Of a stretch of 64,000 bases of DNA, positions 9,867-19,272 are shown one piece after another. The DNA comes from Pacificoceanicola onchidii (GTDB lineage Bacteria > Pseudomonadota > Alphaproteobacteria > Rhodobacterales > Rhodobacteraceae): assembly GCF_004804335.1 (NCBI RefSeq), contig NZ_SRXY01000003.1:496001-560000 (forward strand), written 5' to 3'. Numbering within the stretch: the stretch's first letter is position 1; each line of letters begins with the position of its first letter. Made by a program: the position numbers and the translations under genes. The notes under the pieces were generated by a model, which ran no database searches, was not told where the DNA came from, and saw only the letters and a program-made list of their open reading frames with translations.

Positions 9867-11885
9867 TTAGCTCAACAGGGCGCGGACCTTTGCGGCGACG
9901 TTGTCAGCCGTGATGCCGAACTTCTCGTAAAGCGTTTCCGCCGGGGCCGAGGCGCCGAAGCTGCTCATGCCGACAAAATCGGCCTTCTGCTCGCGACCAC
10001 GCTCACCGAGCAGCCAGCGATCCCATCCATGACGGACAGCGGCTTCAACGCCGACCCGAACCGGGCCAGCGGGCAGCACGCGGCGGCGGTAGCTTTCATC
10101 CTGTGCGGCAAAGAGTTCCATGCAGGGCATGGAGACAACGCGCGTGCCGATGCCTTCTGCCTGCAATGCGGCGCGCGCTTCCATGGCGATGGAGACCTCA
10201 GAGCCGGTGGCGATGAGAATCGCCTGCCGCTTGCCTTCGGCTTCGGCCAGAACATAAGCGCCTTTTTCGCTGAGGTTGGACGTCTTGTGTTCAGTCCGCA
10301 CGGTCGGCAGGCCCTGACGGGTCAGCGACAGAACCGAAGGGGTCGCCGTCTGGTTGAAGGCGATTTCCCAAGCCTCTGCGGTTTCAACCGCATCCGCCGG
10401 GCGGAACACCAGCGTGTTCGGTGTAGAACGGCTGATCGCCAGATGTTCGACCGGTTGGTGCGTCGGCCCGTCTTCGCCCAGGCCGATGGAATCGTGGGTC
10501 ATGACAAAAACAGTCGGCGTTTTCATCAGCGCGGCGAGGCGCATGGAGGGTCGGGCGTAGTCGGTGAAGGCCATGAAGGTGCCGCCATAAGGGCGCACAC
10601 CGCCGTGCAGGCTCATGCCGTTCATTGCGGCGGCCATGCCGTGCTCGCGAATGCCCCAGTAGACGTAGCGACCCTTGCGGTTGTCGGTGTCAAAGGCGCC
10701 CATATCGCCGGTCAGCGTGTTGTTGGAGCCAGTCAGGTCAGCAGAGCCGCCCACAGTTTCGGGCATGATCGGGTTGATCACCTCAAGCGCCATTTCGGAT
10801 GCTTTGCGGGTGGCCACCTTCGGAGCGGTTTCGGAGATCTGCTTTTTCAGCGCTTTGACTGTGGCGGACAGCTTCTTCGGCGCCTGACCGGTCATGACGC
10901 GTTCGAATTCTTTCTGACGCTGGGCGCTCACCTCGGCCAGACGGGCTTCCCACGCGCCGCGGTCCTCGGCACCGCGTGCGCCAGTGGCACGCCACCAGTC
11001 AAGCACTTCGGCCGGCACGTCAAATGCGCCGCCGGTCCAACCCCAGTTTTCCTTGGCGGCGACGTTCTGCTCAGCATTGGTGAGCGCGCCGTGTCCTTTG
11101 GACGTGTCCTGCGCCGCGTGGCCAAGCGCGATATGCGTCTTGCAGGCGATCATGGACGGGGATTTGGATTTCTTGGCCGCGACAATGGCGGCGTCAATCG
11201 CTTCGGGGTCATGCCCGTCGATTTCCTGCACGTGCCAGCCGGAGGCCTTGAACCGCTTCACCTGGTCGGTTTTGTCCGACAGGGAGACCTTGCCATCAAT
11301 GGTGATGTCGTTGTTGTCCCAGAAGACGATCAGCTTGCCGAGGCCGTAGCGACCGGCAAGACCGATAGCTTCCTGAGACACGCCTTCCATCAGGCAGCCG
11401 TCGCCCGCAATGACGTAGGTGTAGTGATCCACCAGTTTCTTGCCAAAGCGCGCGCGCAGCATCTCTTCGGCCATGGCAAAGCCAACGGAGTTCGAAATGC
11501 CCTGACCCAGCGGGCCGGTCGTGGTTTCCACGGCCTTGAGCAGGAAGTTTTCCGGGTGGCCCGCGGTCTTGGCGCCCCACTGGCGGAAATTCTTGACCTG
11601 ATCGAGCGTGACTTCCGGATCCCCTGAAAGGTACAGCAGCGCGTAGATCAGCATGGAGCCGTGACCGGCCGACAGAATGAAACGATCGCGGTCGTGCCAT
11701 TCCGGGTTCTGGGCGTCGTATTTCAGGTGGTTGCCGAAAAGCACGGTGGCCACATCAGCCATGCCGATGGGCATGCCGGTGTGGCCGGAATTGGCCTCAG
11801 CGACAGCATCGAGGGCGAGAGCTCTGATGGCGGTGGCGCGCATCCAATGGTCGGGGTTGGCGCTGCGAAGCTTCTGAATGTCCAC
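9867..11885 (-). CDS. tkt: Transketolase
   Basis: Transketolase moves two-carbon units between sugar phosphates using thiamine diphosphate, in the pentose phosphate and Calvin pathways. GTG 11885, preceded by AAGGAC, gives 672 residues, the usual size, with the standard opening ([21 protein letters not shown]). Visible features are the substrate His in [12 protein letters not shown] and the ThDP pyrophosphate motif [13 protein letters not shown]...DNNDITIDG. The central pyrimidine domain has [28 protein letters not shown] and FRPADAVE. An upstream in-frame extension exists but lacks start signals. A GTTAGCGCTCAC site lies 87 bases upstream. Confidence 0.97.
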   Translation of the reverse strand: MDIQKLRSANPDHWMRATAIRALALDAVAEANSGHTGMPIGMADVATVLFGNHLKYDAQNPEWHDRDRFILSAGHGSMLIYALLYLSGDPEVTLDQVKNFRQWGAKTAGHPENFLLKAVETTTGPLGQGISNSVGFAMAEEMLRARFGKKLVDHYTYVIAGDGCLMEGVSQEAIGLAGRYGLGKLIVFWDNNDITIDGKVSLSDKTDQVKRFKASGWHVQEIDGHDPEAIDAAIVAAKKSKSPSMIACKTHIALGHAAQDTSKGHGALTNAEQNVAAKENWGWTGGAFDVPAEVLDWWRATGARGAEDRGAWEARLAEVSAQRQKEFERVMTGQAPKKLSATVKALKKQISETAPKVATRKASEMALEVINPIMPETVGGSADLTGSNNTLTGDMGAFDTDNRKGRYVYWGIREHGMAAAMNGMSLHGGVRPYGGTFMAFTDYARPSMRLAALMKTPTVFVMTHDSIGLGEDGPTHQPVEHLAISRSTPNTLVFRPADAVETAEAWEIAFNQTATPSVLSLTRQGLPTVRTEHKTSNLSEKGAYVLAEAEGKRQAILIATGSEVSIAMEARAALQAEGIGTRVVSMPCMELFAAQDESYRRRVLPAGPVRVGVEAAVRHGWDRWLLGERGREQKADFVGMSSFGASAPAETLYEKFGITADNVAAKVRALLS

Positions 11886-11972
11886 GTGTATCGTCCTTAC
11901 GGCTGCGGTTGAGGCTGGTTTAGCGATGAGACGCTCAATAGCAGCGTTGTGGCGAAGTTCAAGCAATGCGGC

Positions 11973-11984
11973 GTTAGCGCTCAC
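11973..11984. promoter_or_regulatory. Operator-like site GTTAGCGCTCAC upstream of tkt
   Basis: It matches 11 of 12 bases of the perfect palindrome GTTAGCGCTAAC found upstream of edd (56418-56429). It lies 87 bases before the tkt start, in the divergent region shared with the coiled-coil gene. This suggests control by a LacI-type central carbon regulator. Confidence 0.55.
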
Positions 11985-12132
11985 AGCCGTGGATGAAGAG
12001 AAGCGCCCAAGCCGTTGAAACGTAAGGGGGCGCAATTTTTTTGCACTCTTGTTAAACTTCGGCGTTAAGGCCCAAGAGCGATTCGCTTGTCGCGTGCAAA
12101 GGGCTGTCCGAGAGGTCACTGAGGGGAGCGGA

Positions 12133-12756
12133 ATGGCTCAGATAGACGAGTTGCAGGCACGGATCACCCGCGCGCTGGATCGCATCGGCACGGGGTTGGA
12201 CCGGTGGGAGCCGGGTGCAGCACAGGCGGAGCTCGCCGCGATGCGCGCACAGACGGAAAAATCCATGACAGAGGCGGAAGAGGCCCGCGCCGCGCTGGCG
12301 GCGCTTCAGGCCGCGCCCGCGCCAGAGCCTCAAACCGATCCGCAGGAGCTGTCGCAACTGCGCGAAGAGCTGGAAGATCAGAAGCTTGCCAAGGCTCAGC
12401 TGGAAGACCAGCTGCGCAAACTGACAGAGCAGCAGGGCAGCGAAACGGCGACGTTGCAGGAGCAGGTCGAATCCGCACGCGACGCGCTGGCCCAGTTGGA
12501 TGGCGAGTTGCAGGGCCTGCGGTCTTCGAATGCCGCGTTGCGGACAACGATCGCGGCCTTGCGCGAAGCCAATGCAGGCGGCGTGGGCAACGCGGCGCTG
12601 ATCAACAAGGCCATGGCCGAGGAGCTGGACGCTTTGCGCGCGGCGCAGGCTGCGGAAACAGCGGAGGCCCGGGCTGTCCTGGATACGCTGACGCCGCTCT
12701 TGGCGGGCCAGCCGGCGGCGGCGGACACCGGGGCAGAAGAGCAGGGGAGTGCGTGA
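12133..12756 (+). CDS. Coiled-coil protein upstream of zapA
   Basis: This 207-residue cytoplasmic protein is preceded by GAGGGGAG at ATG 12133. Nearly the whole length is predicted coiled coil, rich in Ala, Glu, Gln and Leu with heptad repeats (for example [20 protein letters not shown]). A small Ala/Gly-rich break precedes [22 protein letters not shown]. No enzymatic domain is seen. Its stop overlaps the zapA start by one base (TGATG), so the two are translationally coupled and probably work together at the division ring. That role is inference from linkage and shape. Confidence 0.75.
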   Translation: MAQIDELQARITRALDRIGTGLDRWEPGAAQAELAAMRAQTEKSMTEAEEARAALAALQAAPAPEPQTDPQELSQLREELEDQKLAKAQLEDQLRKLTEQQGSETATLQEQVESARDALAQLDGELQGLRSSNAALRTTIAALREANAGGVGNAALINKAMAEELDALRAAQAAETAEARAVLDTLTPLLAGQPAAADTGAEEQGSA

Positions 12757-13163
12757 TGTCCGTTCAGATTGAAGTGCCGATCAAGATCGGTGGCCGCACG
12801 TTCGAGGTGGCCTGCCAAAAAGGCGAAGAACAGTTTCTCTTGTCCGCCGCGGCTTTGCTCGACGCAGAGGCGCAGGTTCTCGTGGAGCAGATCGGGCGTA
12901 TGCCGGAGCCGCGCATGCTTCTCATGGCAGGCCTCATGCTTGCGGACAAAACCGCAGGGCTCGAAGAGCGCCTGAGCGAGGCCGAAGACCGCATCGCCGC
13001 GCTGAAGTCCGAGCTGGACGCGCTCAAGGACGCCCCGCCGCCAGAGCCGGAAAAGGTCGAGGTCCCGGTCATTCCGGACGATGTGACGGACGGTCTGGCC
13101 GAGGTCGCGGCCCGGATCGAAAGCCTCGCGGACACCTTCGACGAGAAAATGAAGAACGCCTGA
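12756..13163 (+). CDS. zapA: Cell division protein ZapA
   Basis: ZapA bundles FtsZ filaments at the division site. The 135-residue product has the characteristic N-terminal strand-strand-helix ([25 protein letters not shown]) followed by a long helix for dimer and tetramer formation (LLDAEAQVLVEQIG, MLLMAGLMLADK, LEERLSEAEDRIAALKSELDAL). It extends about 30 residues beyond short ZapAs through a Pro-rich linker to a final helix. It is coupled to the upstream coiled-coil gene and ends at a bidirectional terminator. Confidence 0.88.
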   Translation: MSVQIEVPIKIGGRTFEVACQKGEEQFLLSAAALLDAEAQVLVEQIGRMPEPRMLLMAGLMLADKTAGLEERLSEAEDRIAALKSELDALKDAPPPEPEKVEVPVIPDDVTDGLAEVAARIESLADTFDEKMKNA

Positions 13164-13184
13164 TTAGGCTTTGAAAGAAAACAA

Positions 13185-13216
13185 AAAAGCGCCTCAGAAC
13201 TGGGGCGCTTTTCTTT
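13185..13216. terminator. Bidirectional terminator between zapA and grxD
   Basis: AAAAGCGCCTCAG and CTGGGGCGCTTTT pair over 13 positions with one G-T pair. An A-run before and a T-run after let it serve both convergent transcripts. Confidence 0.85.
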
Positions 13217-13233
13217 CGTTTTGTTGTGCGGAC

Positions 13234-13596
13234 TTAGGCGTTCGCTTCGCGGATCTTGTCCGCCGCTTCCTTGTCGTAGGTCACACCGTTGGTTTCGAAC
13301 AGTTGATCCAGCTCACCGGAGAGCGTCATTTCAGTGATGATGTCACAGCCGCCAACGAACTCGCCTTTGACATAAAGCTGCGGGATGGTGGGCCAGTCGG
13401 AGTAATCCTTGATGCCCTGGCGAAGCGTGTCGCTTTCGAGCACGTTCACATCGGCAAAATCCACGGCCATGTAGTTCAGCACACCAGCCACACGGCTGGA
13501 GAACCCGCATTGCGGCATGGATTTCGTGCCCTTCATGAAAAGGACCACGTCATTGGCTTTGACTGTTTCGTCGATCTGGGTCTGGGCGTCGCTCAT
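13234..13596 (-). CDS. grxD: Monothiol glutaredoxin, Grx4/Grx5 type
   Basis: This cytoplasmic CGFS-type glutaredoxin binds and carries [2Fe-2S] clusters with glutathione. ATG 13596 follows AAGGA and gives 120 residues. The active motif CGFS begins at Cys30 (MPQCGFSS). The cis-Pro segment WPTIPQLYVKGEFVGGCDI and the C-terminal GGCDI glutathione contact are intact. It overlaps the upstream 80-codon gene (ATGA), which in turn abuts bolA. BolA-Grx4 heterodimers are a known pair in iron sensing and Fe-S transfer, and the gene order supports that role here. Confidence 0.95.
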   Translation of the reverse strand: MSDAQTQIDETVKANDVVLFMKGTKSMPQCGFSSRVAGVLNYMAVDFADVNVLESDTLRQGIKDYSDWPTIPQLYVKGEFVGGCDIITEMTLSGELDQLFETNGVTYDKEAADKIREANA

Positions 13597-13835
13597 TTCC
13601 TTGAGTCCTTCGGTATGAAGAGTTTTGCGTATTCCTGTGGGTCGCGGGGGACTTTCCATGATCTTTCATGGCCGCCGCCAACCCCGGAGGTGTAACGGGA
13701 ATGCAGTTCGTGATGACCGCTGCCCGGCGCGCTGCCGCGTTTGCCGGGGTTCTGCCTTTCGCTGACCACGGCCAGCGCCACCGCCACGACAGCGATCAGC
13801 ACCACAAGGATCAGGATAAAGGCAACCGGATCCAT
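13593..13835 (-). CDS. Small membrane-anchored protein between bolA and grxD
   Basis: This 80-residue protein has one N-terminal transmembrane helix (about residues 4-25, PVAFILILVVLIAVVAVALAVV). A basic Gly-, Ser- and His-rich cytoplasmic tail follows, ending in VPRDPQEYAKLFIPKDSRK. I do not recognise a named family. The gene starts one base after the bolA stop and its own stop overlaps the grxD start, so it is part of a tightly coupled three-gene unit. A membrane link for the Fe-S pair is conceivable but unproven. Confidence 0.7.
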   Translation of the reverse strand: MDPVAFILILVVLIAVVAVALAVVSERQNPGKRGSAPGSGHHELHSRYTSGVGGGHERSWKVPRDPQEYAKLFIPKDSRK

Positions 13836-13836
13836 A

Positions 13837-14073
13837 TCAGTCCGGCGCGCGTGTCGTCAGCGCAAGGGCATGCAACTCCGCCGCGGAGCCGTCCATCTTG
13901 CCTTTCAGAGCCGCATAAACGGCCCGCTGCTGCTGAACGCGGTTCTTGCCGCGAAAGCTTTCGTCGATGACCATGGCGGACATATGCACGCCGTCATCAC
14001 CGCCGATCTGGATTTCAGCATCCGGGAAAGTCTCGCGCAGCAGTTGTTCGATTTCGTGGCGCTCCATCGGCAT
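13837..14073 (-). CDS. BolA family protein
   Basis: BolA-like proteins are small class II KH-fold partners of CGFS glutaredoxins in Fe-S cluster trafficking. The 78-residue product has the family pattern IEQLLRETFPDAEIQIGGDDGVHMSAMVIDESFRGKNRVQQQRAVYAAL. This includes the conserved His in DGVHMSAM and the FRGKNRVQQQ helix start. The start may be ATG 14073 or the next in-frame ATG at 14067. It is the first gene of the bolA / small membrane protein / grxD unit. Confidence 0.92.
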   Translation of the reverse strand: MPMERHEIEQLLRETFPDAEIQIGGDDGVHMSAMVIDESFRGKNRVQQQRAVYAALKGKMDGSAAELHALALTTRAPD

Positions 14074-14202
14074 GCTCTTTGGTCTCCATGGTATTTCTGG
14101 TGTTGCTCACCCAAGAGGTAGTGCGCAGCGCGGCAGGGTGCAAGCCAATCCGGCACGCCAAGGCATGCGCCCCGTGATTCCGGTCAATGGATCGGTTTGA
14201 AA

Positions 14203-14706
14203 TCAGCGGCGCGATGTGCGCACGTTCCGCGCGCCTTTGACACGGATTTCACGCACGCCAAACAGGTCCTGATCGGTCATCCAGAGCGCTGCGGTATAGG
14301 TTCGGGACAGATCGCTGCCACGCGGGCCGGGCACCTGAAGGGCACGAAAATCCAGAGTCAGCGTGTCCGCGTCGCTTTCTGCGTCAACCTTGACAAGGCG
14401 CAGATCAAACGGCCCCTGACGGTTCGTGATCCCTGTCGCCCGGATGATCGCACCGCCGGGACGGCGCTCGATGAGCAACTCGGTGACCTCGCCGATCAGA
14501 GACCCTCTGTAGGCCTCTTCACCGTTGTCGCGGAAAATGGACACCGCGCGTCGGGGGATCAGCGGATTGACCTCGCCATCGGTTGCCACGGGCTGCGAGG
14601 TGCTGCGCCCGAACCAGTTCAGCGGGTTGAACCGCGACTCGCGGATCGTGCCACAGCTGGTCAGAACCAAAGCGGAGAGAACCAGAATCGAAACAGATTT
14701 CTTCAT
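14203..14706 (-). CDS. Lipoprotein of unknown function
   Basis: This 167-residue protein has a lipoprotein signal peptide and the lipobox LTSC with the lipidated Cys at residue 18 (VLTSCGTIRES). The mature part includes NPLNWFGRS near the N-terminus, which is typical of a Rhodobacteraceae lipoprotein group. A beta-rich domain follows (VTELLIERRPGGAIIRATGI, and DTLTLDFRALQVPGPRG). No catalytic residues are obvious. It is probably outer-membrane anchored because the residue after Cys is Gly, not Asp. It is transcribed divergently from sufE. Confidence 0.8.
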   Translation of the reverse strand: MKKSVSILVLSALVLTSCGTIRESRFNPLNWFGRSTSQPVATDGEVNPLIPRRAVSIFRDNGEEAYRGSLIGEVTELLIERRPGGAIIRATGITNRQGPFDLRLVKVDAESDADTLTLDFRALQVPGPRGSDLSRTYTAALWMTDQDLFGVREIRVKGARNVRTSRR

Positions 14707-14827
14707 GAGAATGCCGCCTTTGCCTGCCTGACCTTCCAGTTAACGCAAATGCACGGCGTTGAAAAGTCGCAAGCACTGGACCTTTTTGTCTGCGTTGCAT
14801 AACTCCGGGCCAAAGGAGAACCAAGGC

Positions 14828-15238
14828 ATGGCACAGGCAGCATTCGAAGAGGTGGTCGAGGATTTTGAGTTCCTCGACGATTGGGAAGACCGCTATCGCA
14901 TGGTCATCGAGATGGGCAAGGCCATGGAGCCGCTGCCGGATGCACTGAAAGTGGCGGCCACGAAAGTCGAAGGCTGCGCCAGCCAGGTCTGGCTACACCC
15001 GCAGATTGCTGATGGTGTCTATCATTTCCAGGGCGAAAGCGACGCGATGATCGTTCGTGGTCTTATTGCCCTTTTGCACCGCCTTTACGACGGGCTGCCT
15101 CTGGCAGAGGTCACAGCGGTCGATGCGCGCGCGGAGTTGGGCCGCCTTGGGCTGAACGAACACTTGTCCGCACAACGCTCCAACGGTTTGCGCGCGATGA
15201 TTGAGCGGATCAGGGAGCAGGCGGCAGCCGCCAGTTAA
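14828..15238 (+). CDS. sufE: Cysteine desulfuration protein SufE
   Basis: SufE accepts sulfane sulfur from the cysteine desulfurase SufS on a Cys and passes it to the SufBCD scaffold for Fe-S assembly. ATG 14828 is preceded by AAGGAG. The 136-residue product has the active Cys50 in VEGCASQVWL, the upstream YRMVIEMGKAMEPLPD helix and the C-terminal GLNEHLSAQRSNGLRAMIERI motif. The other suf genes are not in the window. Placement close to bolA-grxD groups Fe-S functions, but they run in the opposite direction. Confidence 0.95.
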   Translation: MAQAAFEEVVEDFEFLDDWEDRYRMVIEMGKAMEPLPDALKVAATKVEGCASQVWLHPQIADGVYHFQGESDAMIVRGLIALLHRLYDGLPLAEVTAVDARAELGRLGLNEHLSAQRSNGLRAMIERIREQAAAAS

Positions 15239-15274
15239 GCACTCCAACATTTTCTGCAAATGCCCGGGACGGGA

Positions 15275-15386
15275 TGCCTCCGGCGGGGATATTTTATGCA
15301 AAGAAGAAGCAACGGGCAGTCTTCGGGTCCGTTGTGTTTCTTCTCTGTCCAAATATCCTGGGGTGTGCGAGGGGCTGGCCCCTCGC
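15275..15386. repeat. AAATATCC-type palindromic element, copy 1
   Basis: GGATATTTT (15287-15295) faces AAATATCC (15351-15358). Between them AGAAGAAG pairs with CTTCTTCT-like sequence and AACGG pairs with CCGTT. It is followed by TGGGG and a perfect palindrome GCGAGGGGC-TG-GCCCCTCGC (15367-15386). The same modules recur at 34391, 41548, 47884 and 54524. It sits between the 3' ends of sufE and the peptidase gene. Confidence 0.8.
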
Positions 15387-15397
15387 TCCTGTCTGTG

Positions 15398-16771
15398 TCA
15401 GCCCGCGATGGCGTCCAGAATCCGGGCCCAGCTGCGGATCCCTTTGTGAAAACTTTCCACGTCGTATTTCTCGTTGGGCGAGTGGATCTGGTCATCATCT
15501 TTGGCCCAGCCGACCAACATGGTGTCCATGCCCAGGATCGTCTTGAAATAGCCCGCAACGGGAATTGAGCCGCCGCAGCCGGTGAAGGCGGCCTCGTGTC
15601 CCCATTCCGCTCCAAGCACGCCGCGGGCCGCTTCGAAAGCGGGGTGGGTGGTTTGCATCTGGCCCGCCGGAGACGCGCCGTGCTCCTTGAACGAGACTGT
15701 GACGTCGGATGGGAGTTGCGCCTCGACCCAAGCGCGGAAGTTCTTGCGGATTGCATGCGGGTCTTGCTGGCCAACGAGACGGAAACTCACTTTGGCAGAG
15801 GCTTTGGAGGGCAGGACGGTTTTGAAACCGTCGCCCGTGTAGCCGCCGATCATGCCGTTGATTTCAGCCGTGGGGCGGGACCAGATCATTTCCAGCGGGG
15901 TCTTGTCCTGCTCACCCGCAGGTGCAGACAGGCCGACGTCGCCAAGAAATGCGCCGTGGTCAAAGCCAAGCGCGTCCCATTGCGCCGCGATGTCTTCAGG
16001 CAGATCCGGCACGCCGTCATAGAAATGCGGCACCTGGATCCGGCCCTGATCGTCGTGCAGATTGCCGAGGATCCGTGTCAGAACGCGCAGCGGGTTCATC
16101 GCCGCGCCGCCGTACATGCCGGAATGCAGGTCTTTGTCGGGACCCGTCAGGATGATCTCTTCGCCGCAGAGCCCGCGCAGCTGCGTCATGATCGACGGCA
16201 CTTTGGATTCGAACAGGCCTGTATCGCAGATCAGCGCTACATCCGCTTTCAACTCGTTGGCATTCTCTTCCAGAAAGGGAAGCAGCGATGGTGAGCCGGA
16301 TTCTTCTTCGCCTTCGAAGAAAAAGGTGATGGAGCAGGGCAGGGCGCCATGTTCGGCCTTCCAGGCGCGGCAAGCTTCGACGAAGGTCATCAACTGGCCC
16401 TTGTCATCGGAGGAGCCGCGGCCCCGGATCACGCGGCCCTTGGGTGTGTCTTCGATTTGCGGATCAAAGGGATCCCGGTCCCAGAGCTCCAGAGGATCAA
16501 CCGGCTGGACATCGTAGTGGCCATAGAACAGCACATGGGGCCCGTCGCCTTTGACATGTCCCATGACCATTGGGTGGCCCGGCGTGGGGCGTTTGGAGGC
16601 TTCGATCCCGAAGCTTGCAAGATCGGCCACCAGCCAATCCGCCGCGCGTTCGCAATCGGCCTTGTACGCTGGGTCGGTGGAAATGGACGGAATCCGCAGC
16701 AGATCAAACAGCCGATCCATGGCGGCGGGCAGGTCTTCGTCAATCCGGGTGAGGACAGGGTCGAGGGACAT
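15398..16771 (-). CDS. M20 family dipeptidase
   Basis: This zinc-dependent M20 metallopeptidase removes residues from di- or small peptides in the cytoplasm. At 457 residues it is normal length. The metal ligands are visible: His and Asp in FYGHYDVQP, Asp in GRGSSDDKGQ, the Glu pair in FFFEGEEESGSPSL, Asp in LICDTG, and the C-terminal His in IHSPNEKYDVESF. The lid (dimerisation) domain begins around DLHSGMYGGAAMNPL. No signal peptide is seen. The substrate is not predictable from sequence. It appears as a single gene. Confidence 0.93.
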   Translation of the reverse strand: MSLDPVLTRIDEDLPAAMDRLFDLLRIPSISTDPAYKADCERAADWLVADLASFGIEASKRPTPGHPMVMGHVKGDGPHVLFYGHYDVQPVDPLELWDRDPFDPQIEDTPKGRVIRGRGSSDDKGQLMTFVEACRAWKAEHGALPCSITFFFEGEEESGSPSLLPFLEENANELKADVALICDTGLFESKVPSIMTQLRGLCGEEIILTGPDKDLHSGMYGGAAMNPLRVLTRILGNLHDDQGRIQVPHFYDGVPDLPEDIAAQWDALGFDHGAFLGDVGLSAPAGEQDKTPLEMIWSRPTAEINGMIGGYTGDGFKTVLPSKASAKVSFRLVGQQDPHAIRKNFRAWVEAQLPSDVTVSFKEHGASPAGQMQTTHPAFEAARGVLGAEWGHEAAFTGCGGSIPVAGYFKTILGMDTMLVGWAKDDDQIHSPNEKYDVESFHKGIRSWARILDAIAG

Positions 16772-16836
16772 GAGAGCTCCTGTTGGGGTTTCGCCCGAAA
16801 CCTAACATCGTGCCTGTCACTGTCCAGAGCGGTCAC

Positions 16837-17538
16837 TTAGTCCGAGGAGCGTTGCCTTCCTGCAAAGCCAAGGGCCGTCAAGGCAAGGATCAGAAAGCCC
16901 AATCCTGCGGGAAGTGGTACGGGCGCGGTTGTGATGACGGCTTCAAAGCGTGTCGAATCATAAAGATGACTGCCGTCACTGCCGTAGCCGACGACGAAGT
17001 CCACGAAATCGCCGCTGGTCAGGGAAAGGGAGCTGTTGAAGCCTGAGGTCAGCCCACTTGCCCCGTTTACCGCTCCAACGGATTGAACAGCGCCGTTCCA
17101 AATCACTTGAGTGTCCGTTGTCGTGGTCGAGCCCGCGAGGTCTGCTGCCGACCAAAGCACATCAAAGGCGTGCTGGCCGCTTGTCTGTGCGGTAAAGCGA
17201 ATAACCGCTTGTTGATTGGAAAAACTCGGATGCATGATGACAGCGCCTGCCGGGTAAACCCCTGTAAAGGGGACAATATCCGTCGCGTTTGTGTTCTGCA
17301 TGATCAATATCGTGCTTGGTGTGGCATACCCATCAAGGCCCGGCGTGGAAAACAGGTCTGATGCGCCGGGCAGCAACGTCAGGGACGCTGGATCGTTGAA
17401 AGTCGCGTAAAACCCGAAACTCCACGGGCCGCTGGGGTTCACCGCCTCGGAAAAGTCGCTTTCGATATCGTAAGTGGCCGCCGCCGCAGTGCTGCCAAAT
17501 GCAATAACAAAGGCCGCTGCGAGTAAGGGTCGAAACAT
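16837..17538 (-). CDS. Exported VPLPA-CTERM protein
   Basis: ATG 17538 follows GGGAGG and opens a signal peptide (MFRPLLAAAFVIAFGSTAAAA). The 233-residue protein ends with the exosortase-type sorting signal: VPLPAG, then a hydrophobic helix, then a basic end (GRQRSSD). Such VPLPA-CTERM proteins are processed by a cognate exosortase and are common in Rhodobacterales as surface or matrix proteins. The middle is beta-rich and Ser/Thr/Gly-rich with no catalytic motif. No exosortase gene is in the window. The start chosen removes about 53 non-signal residues that an upstream open frame would add. Confidence 0.85.
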   Translation of the reverse strand: MFRPLLAAAFVIAFGSTAAAATYDIESDFSEAVNPSGPWSFGFYATFNDPASLTLLPGASDLFSTPGLDGYATPSTILIMQNTNATDIVPFTGVYPAGAVIMHPSFSNQQAVIRFTAQTSGQHAFDVLWSAADLAGSTTTTDTQVIWNGAVQSVGAVNGASGLTSGFNSSLSLTSGDFVDFVVGYGSDGSHLYDSTRFEAVITTAPVPLPAGLGFLILALTALGFAGRQRSSD

Positions 17539-17916
17539 AATAGCCTCCCAAAATAGGGGTCTGGACCAAAAAATAGTGTCTGGATCATAGCAGAATGCCT
17601 GTAACGTCACAATTTTCGGGCAAAAGGGGCGTTGTACGCGTCTTCTTTGCTGGAATCGGTCGCGCGGGGTACATTGGGCAAGCGGCAGGGGGCTCAAAAT
17701 ATGTTTCCGATAGACTCCATTTTCTGAACCGGGTGTCCGTTAAGCCCGATTTAAGTTGATGCAGGTCAAAGCTGCGACGCTTGGTCCGGTTCTAAACAGT
17801 GGACATATGGAAACGCGGGCTTTAATCATTCACGAACTTGAATGCGGAGGAATGCCGCACAAGCCCGTCGCCCGTAGCGCAATCGGCCATGGCCCGGATC
17901 AAGAAGGAGGAGCCCG
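17539..17916. other. Divergent control region of the VPLPA-CTERM gene and hemA
   Basis: The 378 bases between the two start codons hold no credible gene. They contain the FNR-type site at 17756-17769 and a short direct repeat of GTCTGGA (near 17559 and 17578). The hemA ribosome site AAGGAGGAG is at the right end. Confidence 0.6.
17756..17769. promoter_or_regulatory. FnrL/FNR-type binding site upstream of hemA
   Basis: TTGAT-GCAG-GTCAA fits the FNR rule TTGAT-N4-(A/G)TCAA used by FnrL in Rhodobacter. It lies 147 bases upstream of the hemA GTG. FnrL control of hemA under low oxygen is established in Rhodobacter sphaeroides, so this is a likely functional operator. Confidence 0.7.
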
Positions 17917-19146
17917 GTGGACTACACCGCGAAACTCGACACAGCCCTGAACCGTCTTCACGAAGAAGGCCGTTACCGGACCTTTATCGATATCGAACGT
18001 CAAAACGGGCAGTTTCCGCACGCGACATGGCGCAAGCAGGACGGATCGGAGCAGCCGATTACCGTCTGGTGCGGTAACGACTATCTGGGCATGGGGCAGC
18101 ATCCGGCTGTTCTTGAGGCGATGCACGAAGCCATTGACGCAACCGGCGCAGGCTCTGGCGGCACACGCAACATTTCGGGCACCACCGTTTATCACAAGCG
18201 TCTCGAGGCGGAGCTGGCGGATCTTCATCACAAAGAATCCGCGCTGCTGTTTACCTCGGCGTATATCGCCAATGACGCGACTCTGAGCACGCTGCCCAAG
18301 CTGTTTCCGGGGCTGATCATCTACTCTGACGAGCTGAACCACGCGTCCATGATCGAAGGCATCCGCCGCAACGGTGGGGCCAAGCGCATCTTCAAGCACA
18401 ACGATCTGGACGATCTCCGCGCCAAGCTTGAAGCGGACGATCCTGATGCGCCGAAGCTGATCGCTTTCGAGTCGATCTATTCGATGGACGGCGACTTTGG
18501 CCCGATCGAAGCCATGTGTGACCTCGCAGACGAGTTTGGCGCGCTGACTTATATCGACGAAGTGCACGCCGTTGGCATGTACGGCCCGCGCGGCGCCGGT
18601 GTCGCTGAGCGGGACGGGTTGATGGGCCGTATCGACATCATCAACGGCACGTTGGCGAAGGCCTATGGCGTGATGGGCGGCTATATTGCTGCATCGGAGA
18701 AAATGTGTGACGCCATACGCTCTTACGCGCCGGGCTTCATCTTCACGACGTCGCTGCCACCTGCGGTCGCGGCGGGTGCCGCGGCCTCTGTTGCCTTCCT
18801 CAAGTCTGAGGGCGGTCAGGCGCTGCGCGAGCGCCATCAGACTCAGGCCAAGATCCTCAAGCTGCGCCTTAAAGGGCTTGGCCTGCCGATCATCGACCAC
18901 GGCAGCCACATCGTGCCGGTGATCGTTGGTGATCCGGTGCACACCAAGCAGCTGTCCGACATGCTGCTGGACGGCTACGGCATCTATGTTCAGCCGATCA
19001 ATTTCCCGACGGTCCCGCGCGGAACGGAGCGCCTGCGCTTCACCCCGTCGCCGGTTCATGGCCCCAAGGAGATGGATCATCTTGTGCATGCCATGGATGA
19101 CCTGTGGAGCCATTGTGCGCTGAATCGTGCCGAAATGGCCGGTTAA
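17917..19146 (+). CDS. hemA: 5-aminolevulinate synthase
   Basis: This is the PLP enzyme of the C4 (Shemin) pathway, joining glycine and succinyl-CoA to make 5-aminolevulinate, the first haem and bacteriochlorophyll precursor. The start is GTG 17917 behind AAGGAGGAG. The 409-residue length and PLP Lys248 ([13 protein letters not shown]) agree with Rhodobacter HemA. Other conserved pieces are [35 protein letters not shown] and the PLP Asp in [12 protein letters not shown]. It stands alone with a long upstream region carrying an FnrL-type site. Confidence 0.98.
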   Translation: MDYTAKLDTALNRLHEEGRYRTFIDIERQNGQFPHATWRKQDGSEQPITVWCGNDYLGMGQHPAVLEAMHEAIDATGAGSGGTRNISGTTVYHKRLEAELADLHHKESALLFTSAYIANDATLSTLPKLFPGLIIYSDELNHASMIEGIRRNGGAKRIFKHNDLDDLRAKLEADDPDAPKLIAFESIYSMDGDFGPIEAMCDLADEFGALTYIDEVHAVGMYGPRGAGVAERDGLMGRIDIINGTLAKAYGVMGGYIAASEKMCDAIRSYAPGFIFTTSLPPAVAAGAAASVAFLKSEGGQALRERHQTQAKILKLRLKGLGLPIIDHGSHIVPVIVGDPVHTKQLSDMLLDGYGIYVQPINFPTVPRGTERLRFTPSPVHGPKEMDHLVHAMDDLWSHCALNRAEMAG

Positions 19147-19272
19147 GCACGGTAAATCCTGTCAAACTGCTTGTGCTGTGGTAACCTCAAGTCAATAACG
19201 GCCGCATACGAATCGTGACGGTCGGGACTGGGCAGACATGGGGCAAGCTATGGAAAGCATGGGGCAGGCCGA

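Noticed and set aside
9792-11627. A 611-codon open frame on the plus strand opposite tkt
   Set aside because: It is the antisense shadow of transketolase in GC-rich DNA. It has no ribosome site and its product is rich in Arg, His and Gly with no domain.
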